DNA of 39,893 bases. Source: Alphaproteobacteria bacterium (GTDB taxonomy: Bacteria > Pseudomonadota > Alphaproteobacteria > Thalassobaculales > Thalassobaculaceae). How positions within the stretch are numbered: position 1 is the first letter of the stretch; the number at the start of each line of letters is the position of its first letter. Positions 32,723 through 39,893 of this stretch are shown piece by piece. The stretch is from positions 1-39,893 of the forward strand of contig JANSYC010000034.1 of assembly GCA_024742605.1 (NCBI GenBank), read 5' to 3'. The notes under the pieces are model-generated. The model was not told the origin of the DNA, did no database searches, and saw only the letters and a list, made by a program, of their open reading frames with translations. The position numbers and the translations under genes are program-made.

Positions 32723-32768
32723 CGGAGCGGACGGGTCCGAGCCCTCGCGTTCGGTCCTGTCCGCTCCG
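32723..32768 (+). other. pufA-pufL intercistronic hairpin
   Basis: CGGAGCGGAC (32723-32732) pairs perfectly with GTCCGCTCCG (32759-32768); further pairs inside lengthen the stem past one T-T mismatch. It has no T-run. A stem-loop at this place in Rhodobacter blocks 3' exonucleases, making pufBA mRNA more stable than pufLM and so giving more LH1 than reaction centre. Confidence 0.8.
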
Positions 32769-32832
32769 GGACCCTAACAACACGCTTGCGGCATTAGCTC
32801 GCCGATACGTCTCCGAAAGGGGGGATCAGGTC

Positions 32833-33657
32833 ATGGCGTTGCTCAGTTTTGAGAGAAAATACAGGGTTCGCGGAGGCACACTGATCGGCGGCGATCTGTT
32901 TGACTTCTGGTTTGGACCTTTTTACGTCGGATTCTTTGGGGTCACGACGATCTTCTTCGCTGTGCTTGGCACAGCGCTGATCTTCTACTCCGCCGCCCTG
33001 GGTCCGACCTGGAACCCGTGGCAAATCAACATTGCACCACCTGATCTAAGTTACGGTCTCGGCCTTGCGCCGCTCCAAGAAGGCGGCTTTTGGCAGGTCA
33101 TCACGATCTGTGCGATCGGTTCGTTCGTGTCTTGGGCGCTTCGCGAAGTGGAGATCTGCCGAAAGCTTGGCATGGGCTATCACGTGCCGATTGCTTTTGG
33201 CGTTGCGATTTTCGCCTACGTTACTCTGGTGGTGATCCGTCCCGTCCTTATGGGAGCCTGGGGGCACGCTTTCCCCTACGGCATTCTCAGTCATTTGGAT
33301 TGGGTGTCGAACGTCGGCTATCAGTATCTCCATTTCCACTACAACCCGGCGCATATGCTGGCCGTGACCTTCTTCTTCACGACCACCTTGCTCCTGTCGC
33401 TTCACGGCGCCGTCGTGCTCTCCTCGGTGAACCCTCAGAAGGGCCACACCGTAAAGACTCCCGAGCATGAGGACGCCTATGTGCGCGATACCATCGGGTA
33501 TTCGATCGGTACGCTGGGAATCCACCGTCTGGGTCTCTTTATGGCCCTGAACGCCGGGTTCTGGAGCGCAATCTGTATCGTCATCAGCGGTCCGTTCTGG
33601 ACCCGCGGCTGGCCTGAATGGTGGAACTGGTGGCTCGATCTGCCGGTCTGGAACTAG
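32833..33657 (+). CDS. pufL: Photosynthetic reaction centre L subunit
   Basis: A 274-residue protein with five membrane helices, aligning from [17 protein letters not shown] without gaps to Rhodobacter PufL over most of its length. Bacteriochlorophyll and iron ligands are present: [24 protein letters not shown] (His153, His168 and His173 region), [10 protein letters not shown] (His190) and GIHRLGLF (His230); the proton-path Glu in [16 protein letters not shown] is also kept. It ends at LDLPVWN, about ten residues earlier than the Rhodobacter protein. It carries the special pair and QB site with PufM. Confidence 0.98.
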   Translation: MALLSFERKYRVRGGTLIGGDLFDFWFGPFYVGFFGVTTIFFAVLGTALIFYSAALGPTWNPWQINIAPPDLSYGLGLAPLQEGGFWQVITICAIGSFVSWALREVEICRKLGMGYHVPIAFGVAIFAYVTLVVIRPVLMGAWGHAFPYGILSHLDWVSNVGYQYLHFHYNPAHMLAVTFFFTTTLLLSLHGAVVLSSVNPQKGHTVKTPEHEDAYVRDTIGYSIGTLGIHRLGLFMALNAGFWSAICIVISGPFWTRGWPEWWNWWLDLPVWN

Positions 33658-33675
33658 GCGAGGAGGGACGAGACC

Positions 33676-34644
33676 ATGGCTACTTATCAGAATATCTTTA
33701 CGCGGGTCGCCGTCACCGGCCACCCGCACATGGGGCCCGACCTGCCGGACGAGGATGACGCTCGCACCGGCACGCCGTTTCACAGCTACTGGCTCGGCAA
33801 GATCGGCAATGCTCAGATCGGTCCGATCTATCTCGGCAAGCTCGGTTTTCTGTCTCTCGTCTGCGGCCTGGTCGCGTTCGAGATCATCGGGTTGAACATG
33901 GCCGCGTCGGTCAATTGGAACCCGATCGAATTCCTGCGTCAGCTTCCGTGGCTGGCTCTGGAGCCGCCTTTGCCGGAACACGGCCTCAGTGTTATGCCGC
34001 CGCTCAACGAGGGTGGCTGGTGGCTGATGACCGGTTTCTTCCTCACCACGGCAATCCTGCTTTGGTGGGTCAGGATGTACCGCCGCGCTGTACAGCTCGG
34101 CATGGGCACCCATGTGGCATGGGCCTTCGCGGCCGCCATCTGGCTCTATCTGGTGCTGGGCTTCATTCGCCCGGTTCTGATGGGCAGCTGGTCGGAAGCG
34201 GTGCCGTTCGGGATCTTCCCGCACTTGGATTGGACGGCGGCCTTCTCCATTCGATACGGCAACCTGTTCTACAACCCGTTCCACATGCTTTCGATCGTGT
34301 TCCTGTACGGCTCGACGCTTCTGTTCGCCATGCACGGTGCGACAATTCTCGCGGTCGGTCGCTACGGCGGCGAGCGGGAGATCGAACAGATCGTCGACCG
34401 GGGTACGGCATCGGAACGGGCTGGTCTCTTCTGGCGGTGGACCATGGGCTTCAACGCCTCGATGGAATCCATTCACCGCTGGGCCTGGTGGTTCGCCGTT
34501 CTCTGTCCGCTGACCGGCGGCATCGGCATCCTGCTGACCGGAACCGTGGTGGACAACTGGTATCTCTGGGGTCAGGAGCACGGCATCGTTCCGTCCTATC
34601 CTGAGGTCTATACCCCGGCGGTCGATCCGGCCAAGGGAGGCTGA
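33676..34644 (+). CDS. pufM: Photosynthetic reaction centre M subunit
   Basis: A 322-residue five-helix partner of PufL. Landmarks are [72 protein letters not shown] (special-pair and iron histidines) and [18 protein letters not shown]. It binds QA and half of the special pair. A C-terminal tail, [20 protein letters not shown], contacts the cytochrome side, as is common where pufC follows. GGAGGG precedes the ATG; pufL ends 18 bp upstream and pufC begins 2 bp downstream. Confidence 0.98.
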   Translation: MATYQNIFTRVAVTGHPHMGPDLPDEDDARTGTPFHSYWLGKIGNAQIGPIYLGKLGFLSLVCGLVAFEIIGLNMAASVNWNPIEFLRQLPWLALEPPLPEHGLSVMPPLNEGGWWLMTGFFLTTAILLWWVRMYRRAVQLGMGTHVAWAFAAAIWLYLVLGFIRPVLMGSWSEAVPFGIFPHLDWTAAFSIRYGNLFYNPFHMLSIVFLYGSTLLFAMHGATILAVGRYGGEREIEQIVDRGTASERAGLFWRWTMGFNASMESIHRWAWWFAVLCPLTGGIGILLTGTVVDNWYLWGQEHGIVPSYPEVYTPAVDPAKGG

Positions 34645-34646
34645 TC

Positions 34647-35690
34647 ATGAAAAACCTCTTTGCTATCCCCCTTGCGGTCACCGCCGTAACCCTCCTGGTC
34701 CTCGCCATGATGTTTGGTGTGGGCTGGGACCGGCCGCCGGTCGCGGCCGAACAGATCGGGTTCCGGGGCGTCGGTATGGAAACCGTCAGCAATCCGCGGG
34801 TGACTGCCCAACTGGAGGCTCTCAACCAGATGCCGCCGCCGCCCTACGAGCTGACGGCGGAGGAGATCCGGGACTCACCCTTGGCCGGCGAGGTGTACGA
34901 GAACGTGCAGGTCCTCGGCGATCTTCCGGAGGTGCAGTTCACCCGGCTGATGGCGGCGATCACCGAATGGGTGGCGCCGGAAGAGGGCTGTGGCTACTGC
35001 CACAACCTCGAGAACCTGGCGGATGACAGTGTCTACACCAAGATCGTGTCCCGCCGGATGATCCAGATGACCTGGAACATCAACGAGAACTGGGGCAACC
35101 ACGTCCAGGAGACCGGCGTCAACTGCTACACCTGTCACCGGGGCAAGAACGTTCCAGAGTACATCTGGTTCGAGAATGCCGGCCTGCCGGCGGCGCAGGG
35201 TGCGATGGGCTGGCGCAACGGCCAGAACATCGGCTCCGGCGGTGTCGCGGGAACGTCTCTGCCCTATGACCCGTTCAGCGCCTATCTGGTTGGGGACGAG
35301 CCCATCAGGGTGCAGGTCCAGCAGGCTCTTCCGGCTTCGACCGGCAGCACCGGCGGCTCGATCCAGTCAACCGAGAAGACCTACGCGCTGATGCTGCACA
35401 TGTCCGAATCCCTGGGCGTGAACTGCACCTACTGCCACAACAGCCGGGCCTTCGGGAATTGGGAGCAATCGCCTCCGGCCCGGACGACCGCCTATCATGG
35501 CATCGACATGGTCCGCGAGATGAACACCGACTATCTCGTTCCTCTGCGCGACACCTATCCGGAGAACCGCCTGGGACCGACCGGCGATGCTCCGAAGGCG
35601 TATTGCTCGACCTGTCACCAGGGCGTCAACAAGCCGCTCCTGGGGGCGCCAATGCTCGAGCAGTGGCCATCACTCGCCGCGTCGCCCTGA
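34647..35690 (+). CDS. pufC: Reaction-centre tetraheme cytochrome c subunit
   Basis: A 347-residue periplasmic electron donor to the special pair. Four CxxCH heme sites are present: CGYCH (115-119), CYTCH (160-164), CTYCH (260-264) and CSTCH (320-324). Methionines such as MIQMTWN and LMLHMSESLGV supply axial ligands. The N-terminal hydrophobic segment (residues 5-25) is not followed by a cysteine at a lipobox, in contrast to Blastochloris PufC, so it is probably an uncleaved membrane anchor. QIGFRGVGM is the conserved start of the mature domain. It is the last gene of puf; no pufX-like gene is seen. Confidence 0.96.
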   Translation: MKNLFAIPLAVTAVTLLVLAMMFGVGWDRPPVAAEQIGFRGVGMETVSNPRVTAQLEALNQMPPPPYELTAEEIRDSPLAGEVYENVQVLGDLPEVQFTRLMAAITEWVAPEEGCGYCHNLENLADDSVYTKIVSRRMIQMTWNINENWGNHVQETGVNCYTCHRGKNVPEYIWFENAGLPAAQGAMGWRNGQNIGSGGVAGTSLPYDPFSAYLVGDEPIRVQVQQALPASTGSTGGSIQSTEKTYALMLHMSESLGVNCTYCHNSRAFGNWEQSPPARTTAYHGIDMVREMNTDYLVPLRDTYPENRLGPTGDAPKAYCSTCHQGVNKPLLGAPMLEQWPSLAASP

Positions 35691-35724
35691 GGGACCGGCT
35701 CAAGACGATATCGGCGCGTGGTAC

Positions 35725-35752
35725 GGGCCGGGTTGGGAGACCAGCCCGGCCC
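35725..35752 (+). terminator. Probable puf operon terminator hairpin
   Basis: GGGCCGGGTTGG (35725-35736) and CCAGCCCGGCCC (35741-35752) form a 12-bp stem, with one G-T pair, closed by a GAGA (GNRA) tetraloop. It lies 34 bp after pufC. No strong T-run follows (TCTCGCGTT), so it may act as a 3' stabiliser as much as a terminator. Confidence 0.7.
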
Positions 35753-35809
35753 TCTCGCGTTGAGAGCGGAGCCGCCGCCGCCGGTCCGTGCCGTCCGAAC
35801 TGGATCGAC

Positions 35810-35830
35810 AAAAAAGGGCCCGAAGGGGCC
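35810..35830 (-). terminator. Rho-independent terminator for idi (minus strand)
   Basis: Read on the minus strand, GGCCC-CTTC-GGGCC is followed by C and six T's. The stem is short (5 bp) but GC-only. It lies 52 bp beyond the idi stop codon. Confidence 0.75.
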
Positions 35831-35882
35831 ACTGTGTGAGCGATGATGTGAGCGTGTTGGGAAGGCTTGTCCCCGGCGGAGC

Positions 35883-36440
35883 TCAGACCGCGAGCTCGGC
35901 CCAGCGGTTGAGATAGATGCGGAACCAGGGCGTGAACCGTTCTGGATGCGCCGCCACTTCATCGTCGAGACGTGCGAGCGAGACCCACCGGGTCTCCTCG
36001 ACTTCCTCGGGGTTCGGCGCGATCGCCAGCTTGGTGCGGTCGGCGGTGCCCCGAAACACGTGCACCCGCTCGTTTTCGACCAGCCCGCCCCCCACATCCG
36101 CCGTGTAGTCCACCACGCGGGTATGGGACATGGGAACGGAGATCCCCAACTCCTCGCGCAGCCGCCGCGGGACGCAGTCCTCGATCGGCTCATCCCAGTT
36201 GGGGTGGGTGCAGACCGTGTTCGCCCACAGGCCGCCGCAATGGTATTTGGAGCTGGCGCGCCGCTGGATCAGCAGGGAATCCTCCGAGAACACAAAGGCG
36301 GAGATCGCCAAGTGCCGGAGCCCCCGACGATGGGCATCCATCTTCTCGACCGGATAGAGAGACCCGTCATCCGCGATCGCCGGGATCCAGATCGAGTTCG
36401 GTCCCGCGCCCCCATCCCACATGTTCTCGGAGACCTGCAA
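35883..36440 (-). CDS. idi: Isopentenyl-diphosphate delta-isomerase, type I
   Basis: A 185-residue Nudix-fold isomerase interconverting IPP and DMAPP. The catalytic cysteine is in HCGGLWANTVCTHPNW (Cys77). The Nudix-like helix is EDCVPRRLREELGI, and the catalytic glutamates lie in VENERVHVF (around 122-124). The start appears to be a TTG at 36440, because GGAGG sits 6 nt upstream; the ATG six codons later (36422) is poorly spaced from any such site. hemA ends 13 bp upstream, so hemA-idi are one transcript, tying precursor supply for the phytyl tail and carotenoids to the cluster. Confidence 0.93.
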   Translation of the reverse strand: MQVSENMWDGGAGPNSIWIPAIADDGSLYPVEKMDAHRRGLRHLAISAFVFSEDSLLIQRRASSKYHCGGLWANTVCTHPNWDEPIEDCVPRRLREELGISVPMSHTRVVDYTADVGGGLVENERVHVFRGTADRTKLAIAPNPEEVEETRWVSLARLDDEVAAHPERFTPWFRIYLNRWAELAV

Positions 36441-36453
36441 AGTCCGCCTCCGG

Positions 36454-37668
36454 TCAGGCCACCTGGCTGTGCAGGCCGCATTGCGCCCAGATCGACTTGA
36501 GCGACTTCAGCAGGTGCGCGACATCGGCCTCGGTGTGGATCGGCGACGGGGTGATCCGCAGCCGTTCGGTGCCACGCGGGACCGTCGGGTAGTTGATCGG
36601 CTGCACGTAGATCCCGAACTCGTCCAGCAGGATGTCGCTGATCTGTTTGCAGTGGATGGGGTCGCCGACCATGACGGGAACGATATGACTCTCGTTGTCC
36701 AGGTGCGGAATGCCGGCCCGGTCCAGACCGGCCCGGACGGCCGCCACCCGCTTCTTCTGTTCGTCGCGTTCGACCGAGCTCTGCTTCAGATGCCGGATGC
36801 TGGCGACGGCGCCGGCGGCGATCGCCGGCGGCAGGGCCGTGGTGAAGATGAAGCCCGAGGCGAAGCTGCGGACGAAATCACACAGGGCCGTGGAGGCGGC
36901 GATATAGCCGCCCATGACGCCGAACGCCTTGCCGAGGGTGCCCTCGATCACGGTCAGCCGGTGGGCGACCCGGTCGCGTTCCGAGACCCCGCCGCCGCGC
37001 GGCCCGTAGAGCCCGACGGCGTGCACCTCGTCAAGATAGGTCATGGCGCCGTATTTGTCGGCCACGTCGCAGATCGCCTCGATCGGGGCGATGTCGCCGT
37101 CCATCGAATACACGCTTTCGAATGCCACCAGTTTCGGCGCGTCCTTCGGCAGAGCGGCGAGCTTGCGCTCCAGATCTTCCACGTCGTTGTGGTTCCAGAC
37201 CACCTTCTGGGCCCGGCTGTGGCGGATGCCCTCGATCATCGACGCGTGATTGCCCGCGTCGGAGACCACGATGCAGCCCGGAATGCGGGCGGCGAGGGTC
37301 GACAGGCTGGCCCAGTTCGACACATAGCCCGAAGTGAACAGCAGCGCGGTCTCCTTGCCGTGGAGATCCGCAAGCTCGCGTTCCAGAAGCACGTGATTGT
37401 GGTTGGTGCCGGAGATGTTCCGGGTTCCGCCCGCGCCCGCGCCGGACTGCTCGAGCGCCGCATGCATGGCGTCGAGGACGGGCTGATGCTGGCCCATGCC
37501 CAGATAGTCGTTCGAGCACCAGACGGTGACTTCCGAGACCCCTTCCGACCCGTGCCGGGTGGCGCGCGGAAAGGCGCCGCGGCGGCGTTCGATGTCGGTG
37601 AAAACCCGATAATTACCTTCGTCCCTCAACCCGTCGAGCTGGTCGCGGAAAAAGCCCTCATAATCCAT
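36454..37668 (-). CDS. hemA: 5-aminolevulinate synthase
   Basis: A 404-residue alpha-oxoamine synthase that condenses glycine and succinyl-CoA to ALA, the first step of heme and bacteriochlorophyll synthesis. It starts [20 protein letters not shown], with substrate-site [12 protein letters not shown]-type residues (51-62), [32 protein letters not shown] and the PLP lysine in [14 protein letters not shown] (Lys247). The Shemin-pathway enzyme is a hallmark of Alphaproteobacteria. GGAGG precedes the ATG. Its presence inside the photosynthesis cluster links ALA supply to pigment synthesis; a second copy elsewhere cannot be excluded. Confidence 0.97.
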   Translation of the reverse strand: MDYEGFFRDQLDGLRDEGNYRVFTDIERRRGAFPRATRHGSEGVSEVTVWCSNDYLGMGQHQPVLDAMHAALEQSGAGAGGTRNISGTNHNHVLLERELADLHGKETALLFTSGYVSNWASLSTLAARIPGCIVVSDAGNHASMIEGIRHSRAQKVVWNHNDVEDLERKLAALPKDAPKLVAFESVYSMDGDIAPIEAICDVADKYGAMTYLDEVHAVGLYGPRGGGVSERDRVAHRLTVIEGTLGKAFGVMGGYIAASTALCDFVRSFASGFIFTTALPPAIAAGAVASIRHLKQSSVERDEQKKRVAAVRAGLDRAGIPHLDNESHIVPVMVGDPIHCKQISDILLDEFGIYVQPINYPTVPRGTERLRITPSPIHTEADVAHLLKSLKSIWAQCGLHSQVA

Positions 37669-37740
37669 CGTCGCCTCCTATCGGCAGAATACTTTGCGCG
37701 GCACTTTCACCGCATGCCGTTGTTTTGATTTACATCGTCC

Positions 37741-38610
37741 TCATGTCGACCCCGGAAGCGAGGCCGGCCGGACCGCCTTGAAGGCGGGTTCGGCGGTCGG
37801 TTTGGCCCGGGGCGCGTCGGTCTTCACACGCGTCTCCGGGGTGCGCGATGCGTTCAGCGCCCATTGCCAAAGGGCCGCGTCGCGCAGCGGCAGAACCATG
37901 AACCAGTGCTCCAGAACGGCGAGCGCCAGGAGGGTCGCGAGAAAGACCAGGCCCGACGCCTCGAACGCCGTCACACCGGGCGCCGCCGCTTCGATCGCCA
38001 GCCAGACGGCCGCTGCGGTGGACAGGCTCACGGCGATCGGAAACAGGCCGTTCATCTGACGCACCCGAAAGTAGGTCGTCAAATAGACCAGCCGGGGAGG
38101 CAGGAACTCGTCCGTGAAGTTCGGCACGCCCAGGAAAATATTGAGCTTCGCGCTCAGCCGCATCAGCCACAGAACGCCGAAGGTCCAGAATGCCATCTGG
38201 TTGGGCGCATCCGTCGACAGGACCGCGATGGCGCCCAAGGCGATGGCCAGAGCGAGTTCGTGATAGGCGATGGCCTCGAAGGCGAACCATGCCCTGGACC
38301 AGCCGCGTGCGGTCTTCGGGCAGGCCGTGCGGCGGGGCCCGGTCACGAACCCCATCACGAAACTCATCTCGATCCAGCCCCAGATCACCAGGGCGGCGGT
38401 GAACGCGTGATAGGCGCCGCCCAGGCCGGTATCGGTCGCCCCCTCATAGACGGCATAGGACGCCATCCCGGCGAGTCCGGTGCTCAGGGCCATGCTCCAC
38501 CGACGCACCGCTTCGCTCCGCCGGTTCAGCCACAGAATCAGTCCGGTGCTGAACCACCACAGGAACAGCACGTAGACGATTGGCAAACCGTAGAGGAGCA
38601 AAGGATCCAT
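37741..38610 (-). CDS. puhE: Putative photosynthetic complex assembly protein PuhE
   Basis: A 289-residue membrane protein with about seven hydrophobic segments (LLLYGLPIVYVLFLWWFSTGLILWL at the start, then MALSTGLAGMASYAVYEGA, YHAFTAALVIWGWIEMSFVMGFVTGP). It has the conserved loop LSAKLNIFLGVPNFTDEFLPPRLVYLTTYFR and a short Pro/Ala-rich C-terminal tail. This matches PuhE, conserved next to acsF and hemA in purple-bacterial clusters and needed for full reaction-centre level. It starts 15 bp after acsF and lies 72 bp upstream of hemA. Confidence 0.9.
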   Translation of the reverse strand: MDPLLLYGLPIVYVLFLWWFSTGLILWLNRRSEAVRRWSMALSTGLAGMASYAVYEGATDTGLGGAYHAFTAALVIWGWIEMSFVMGFVTGPRRTACPKTARGWSRAWFAFEAIAYHELALAIALGAIAVLSTDAPNQMAFWTFGVLWLMRLSAKLNIFLGVPNFTDEFLPPRLVYLTTYFRVRQMNGLFPIAVSLSTAAAVWLAIEAAAPGVTAFEASGLVFLATLLALAVLEHWFMVLPLRDAALWQWALNASRTPETRVKTDAPRAKPTAEPAFKAVRPASLPGST

Positions 38611-38625
38611 TCGGCTCGGGCCCTT

Positions 38626-39708
38626 CTACCAACTGGGTACGGCGCGGACATTGCCCGGCTCGGGCAATTCGTTCGGCACCACCGGTGTCAGGTACATCCG
38701 GACGAAACACAGCCCGGCCGCAAGGGTGAGGCCGACACGTTTGACGCCGCCGACCAGGCCGCCCTGCTCCTTTGCGTCGGCGATCCCATTGCTGATCCGC
38801 CGCATCCGCTCCATCCCCGCCCGGAAGCCGGGGTTGTCGATATCGAGAGTGAAGGGGAACACCTGCTTGGAGATCTCCGAGGTGATGTGGAACACCTTGT
38901 AGTCGTACTCGGTCGGATCCAGGCCCAGAGCCGCGTGGAATTCCGGCCGTGAATGATCCCGCACGTACATGGTCGAGTAGACCGCCAACAGGAAGAAGCG
39001 GATCCAGAGCTTGTTCCGGCCCTTCAGGAGCTCCGGGTTGGCGTGCATCAGCAGGGCGAAGGCCTCGCCGTGACGGAACTCGTCGTTGCACCATTCCTTG
39101 AACCATTTGAAGATCGGATGAATGCGCTTGTCCGGATGGTTCTCCAACTGGCGATAGATCGCGATGTAGCGCGCGTAGCCGATCTTCTCCGACAGGTAGA
39201 CCGCGTAGAAGATAAATTTCGGCGAGAAGAACTTGTACTTCTTGGACTTTGTCAGAAAGCCCAGGTCGACGCCGACGCCGAAATCCTTCAGCGCGTCGTT
39301 GATGAACCCGGCATGACGGGCCTCGTCGCGGCTCATATACGCGAACAGCTCCTTCATGTCCGGGTTCTTCGCCCGCTTCTTGATCTCGGCGTAGAGTACG
39401 CAGCCGGAGAATTCCGAAGTCACCGAACTGACCAGAAAGTCCATCAGCTCGGCGCGCAGGGCTTCGGGGTAGTCGCTCGGCTTCACCGCGTTGAACTCAT
39501 CGGTTCGGGTGAAATGGCCCCGGTTCGCGTCGGCCTTGAACTCCTCCATCAGACGATCCCATTGGGCGCGAACGGAAGAAACGTCCATACGGTCCATCTG
39601 GTCGTAGTCAGTGGTATAGAAATGGGGGCTGAGGACCGTGTCCTCTTGCGCCATGCGGGTCGTCTCATTGACGTCCGCAGTGGGTAGCGTTGCGGATGCG
39701 ACGTTCAT
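38626..39708 (-). CDS. acsF: Mg-protoporphyrin IX monomethyl ester oxidative cyclase (aerobic)
   Basis: A 360-residue di-iron enzyme that builds ring E using oxygen. Iron ligands fit the family: Glu99 (SSVTSEFSG), Glu108 (YAEIKKR), EARH at 129-132 ([10 protein letters not shown]) and EFRH at 210-213 ([11 protein letters not shown]). The N-terminus reads [20 protein letters not shown]. It implies that pigment can be made under oxygen; an anaerobic BchE may exist elsewhere. The ATG at 39708 (GAGGAGAAAGCC upstream) is chosen; it overlaps the TGA of the gene upstream (ATGA), so the two are coupled. Confidence 0.96.
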   Translation of the reverse strand: MNVASATLPTADVNETTRMAQEDTVLSPHFYTTDYDQMDRMDVSSVRAQWDRLMEEFKADANRGHFTRTDEFNAVKPSDYPEALRAELMDFLVSSVTSEFSGCVLYAEIKKRAKNPDMKELFAYMSRDEARHAGFINDALKDFGVGVDLGFLTKSKKYKFFSPKFIFYAVYLSEKIGYARYIAIYRQLENHPDKRIHPIFKWFKEWCNDEFRHGEAFALLMHANPELLKGRNKLWIRFFLLAVYSTMYVRDHSRPEFHAALGLDPTEYDYKVFHITSEISKQVFPFTLDIDNPGFRAGMERMRRISNGIADAKEQGGLVGGVKRVGLTLAAGLCFVRMYLTPVVPNELPEPGNVRAVPSW

Positions 39709-39893
39709 GGCTTTCTCCTCGACGTAAAGCTTAAATCGTAGAGTTCGAAGATCTCCGACCAGGAAATGATCTTGGTCCAGAAGCGATCCCACATGGTGGC
39801 CCGGATGACGGTCGCCGTGCGCTCAAGGATAGCGCATTCGCCAAACGCGACGTGGATCGGAGGCCCGTGGACGATCACCTCGTCTCCAGGGCC
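39705..39893 (-). CDS. C-terminal part of an unidentified gene upstream of acsF
   Basis: The last 62 codons of a gene entering from the right edge. The peptide contains [20 protein letters not shown], then [20 protein letters not shown], and ends LSFTSRRKP. Its TGA overlaps the acsF ATG (ATGA). In many purple-bacterial clusters the gene before acsF is puhC or a neighbour of puhABC, but this fragment shows no motif I can tie to PuhC, so I leave it unnamed. The frame is open throughout and coupled to acsF, which supports it being a real gene. Confidence 0.6.
   Translation of the reverse strand, partial: GPGDEVIVHGPPIHVAFGECAILERTATVIRATMWDRFWTKIISWSEIFELYDLSFTSRRKP

Noticed and set aside
33046-34581. 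A 511-codon minus-strand frame opposite pufL-pufM
   Set aside because: Antisense shadow of two certain membrane-protein genes; composition is polar and low in hydrophobic residues, with no recognisable domain.
34645-35724. A pufX-like gene after pufM
   Set aside because: pufC directly follows pufM with 2 bp between them, and no small single-helix ORF follows pufC.
36421-37728. A 435-codon plus-strand frame opposite hemA and idi
   Set aside because: Covers the complement of hemA, whose coding is certain; translation has no family resemblance.

Overview
This window is chromosomal DNA of a high-GC phototrophic alphaproteobacterium. Roughly the right 45 % (22.2 kb to the right edge) is a photosynthesis gene cluster for bacteriochlorophyll a, spirilloxanthin-series carotenoids and a type-2 reaction centre with LH1. 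The ALA synthase (hemA), the bchCXYZ-puf order, RpoE-ChrR and PpsR-type operators all point to Alphaproteobacteria. A four-heme PufC with no pufX-like gene, and an oxygen-dependent cyclase (acsF), suggest a Rhodospirillales-like organism able to make pigment under oxygen. I cannot name the genus from sequence alone.

Left part (1-22.1 kb) is mostly housekeeping and conserved accessory genes. In order: argD with the start of argF (minus); two beta-hydroxyacid dehydrogenase paralogues around a TerB-like gene; a HAD phosphatase; a methyltransferase and a zinc-type L-asparaginase (minus); a TrmH-family methyltransferase; rpoE-chrR (singlet-oxygen sigma/anti-sigma pair, minus); an IalB-like secreted protein; rlmN; a Bax-inhibitor-1 protein followed by a strong terminator; several hypotheticals; a pentapeptide-repeat protein; a DMT exporter; and an AhpD-like protein. 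Then comes a small compositionally different island with a PAS_5 gene, which abuts a 28-codon remnant of a second AhpD-like gene. After it lie a CusF-like/methyltransferase pair, a proline-racemase-family enzyme with its DMT transporter, and an SDR.

The photosynthesis cluster has two divergent-then-convergent blocks. crtD-crtC run left from a control region at 24.63-24.78 kb, and crtE-crtF run right from it. bchC-X-Y-Z-pufQ-B-A-L-M-C continues to the right from a second control region at 26.87-26.99 kb. Both control regions carry two tandem TGT-N12-ACA (PpsR/CrtJ type) operators with exactly 8 bp between them. From the right edge, an unidentified gene, acsF, puhE, hemA and idi run leftwards and meet pufC at back-to-back hairpins. 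The products fit together: HemA makes ALA, AcsF closes ring E, BchXYZ and BchC finish the bacteriochlorophyll macrocycle, Idi and CrtE supply prenyl diphosphate, CrtC/D/F modify carotenoids, and PufQBALMC plus PuhE make and assemble LH1-RC. bchFNBHLM, puhA, crtB and crtI are not in the window.

Most noteworthy: the PAS island that breaks an AhpD-like gene; the identical phasing of the two operator pairs; an LH1 beta subunit with a long C-terminal tail; an 18-codon ORF that bridges bchZ and pufQ by overlapping stop/start codons; and a proline-racemase-family enzyme lacking both catalytic cysteines. I see no CRISPR array, rRNA, tRNA or intact insertion sequence.
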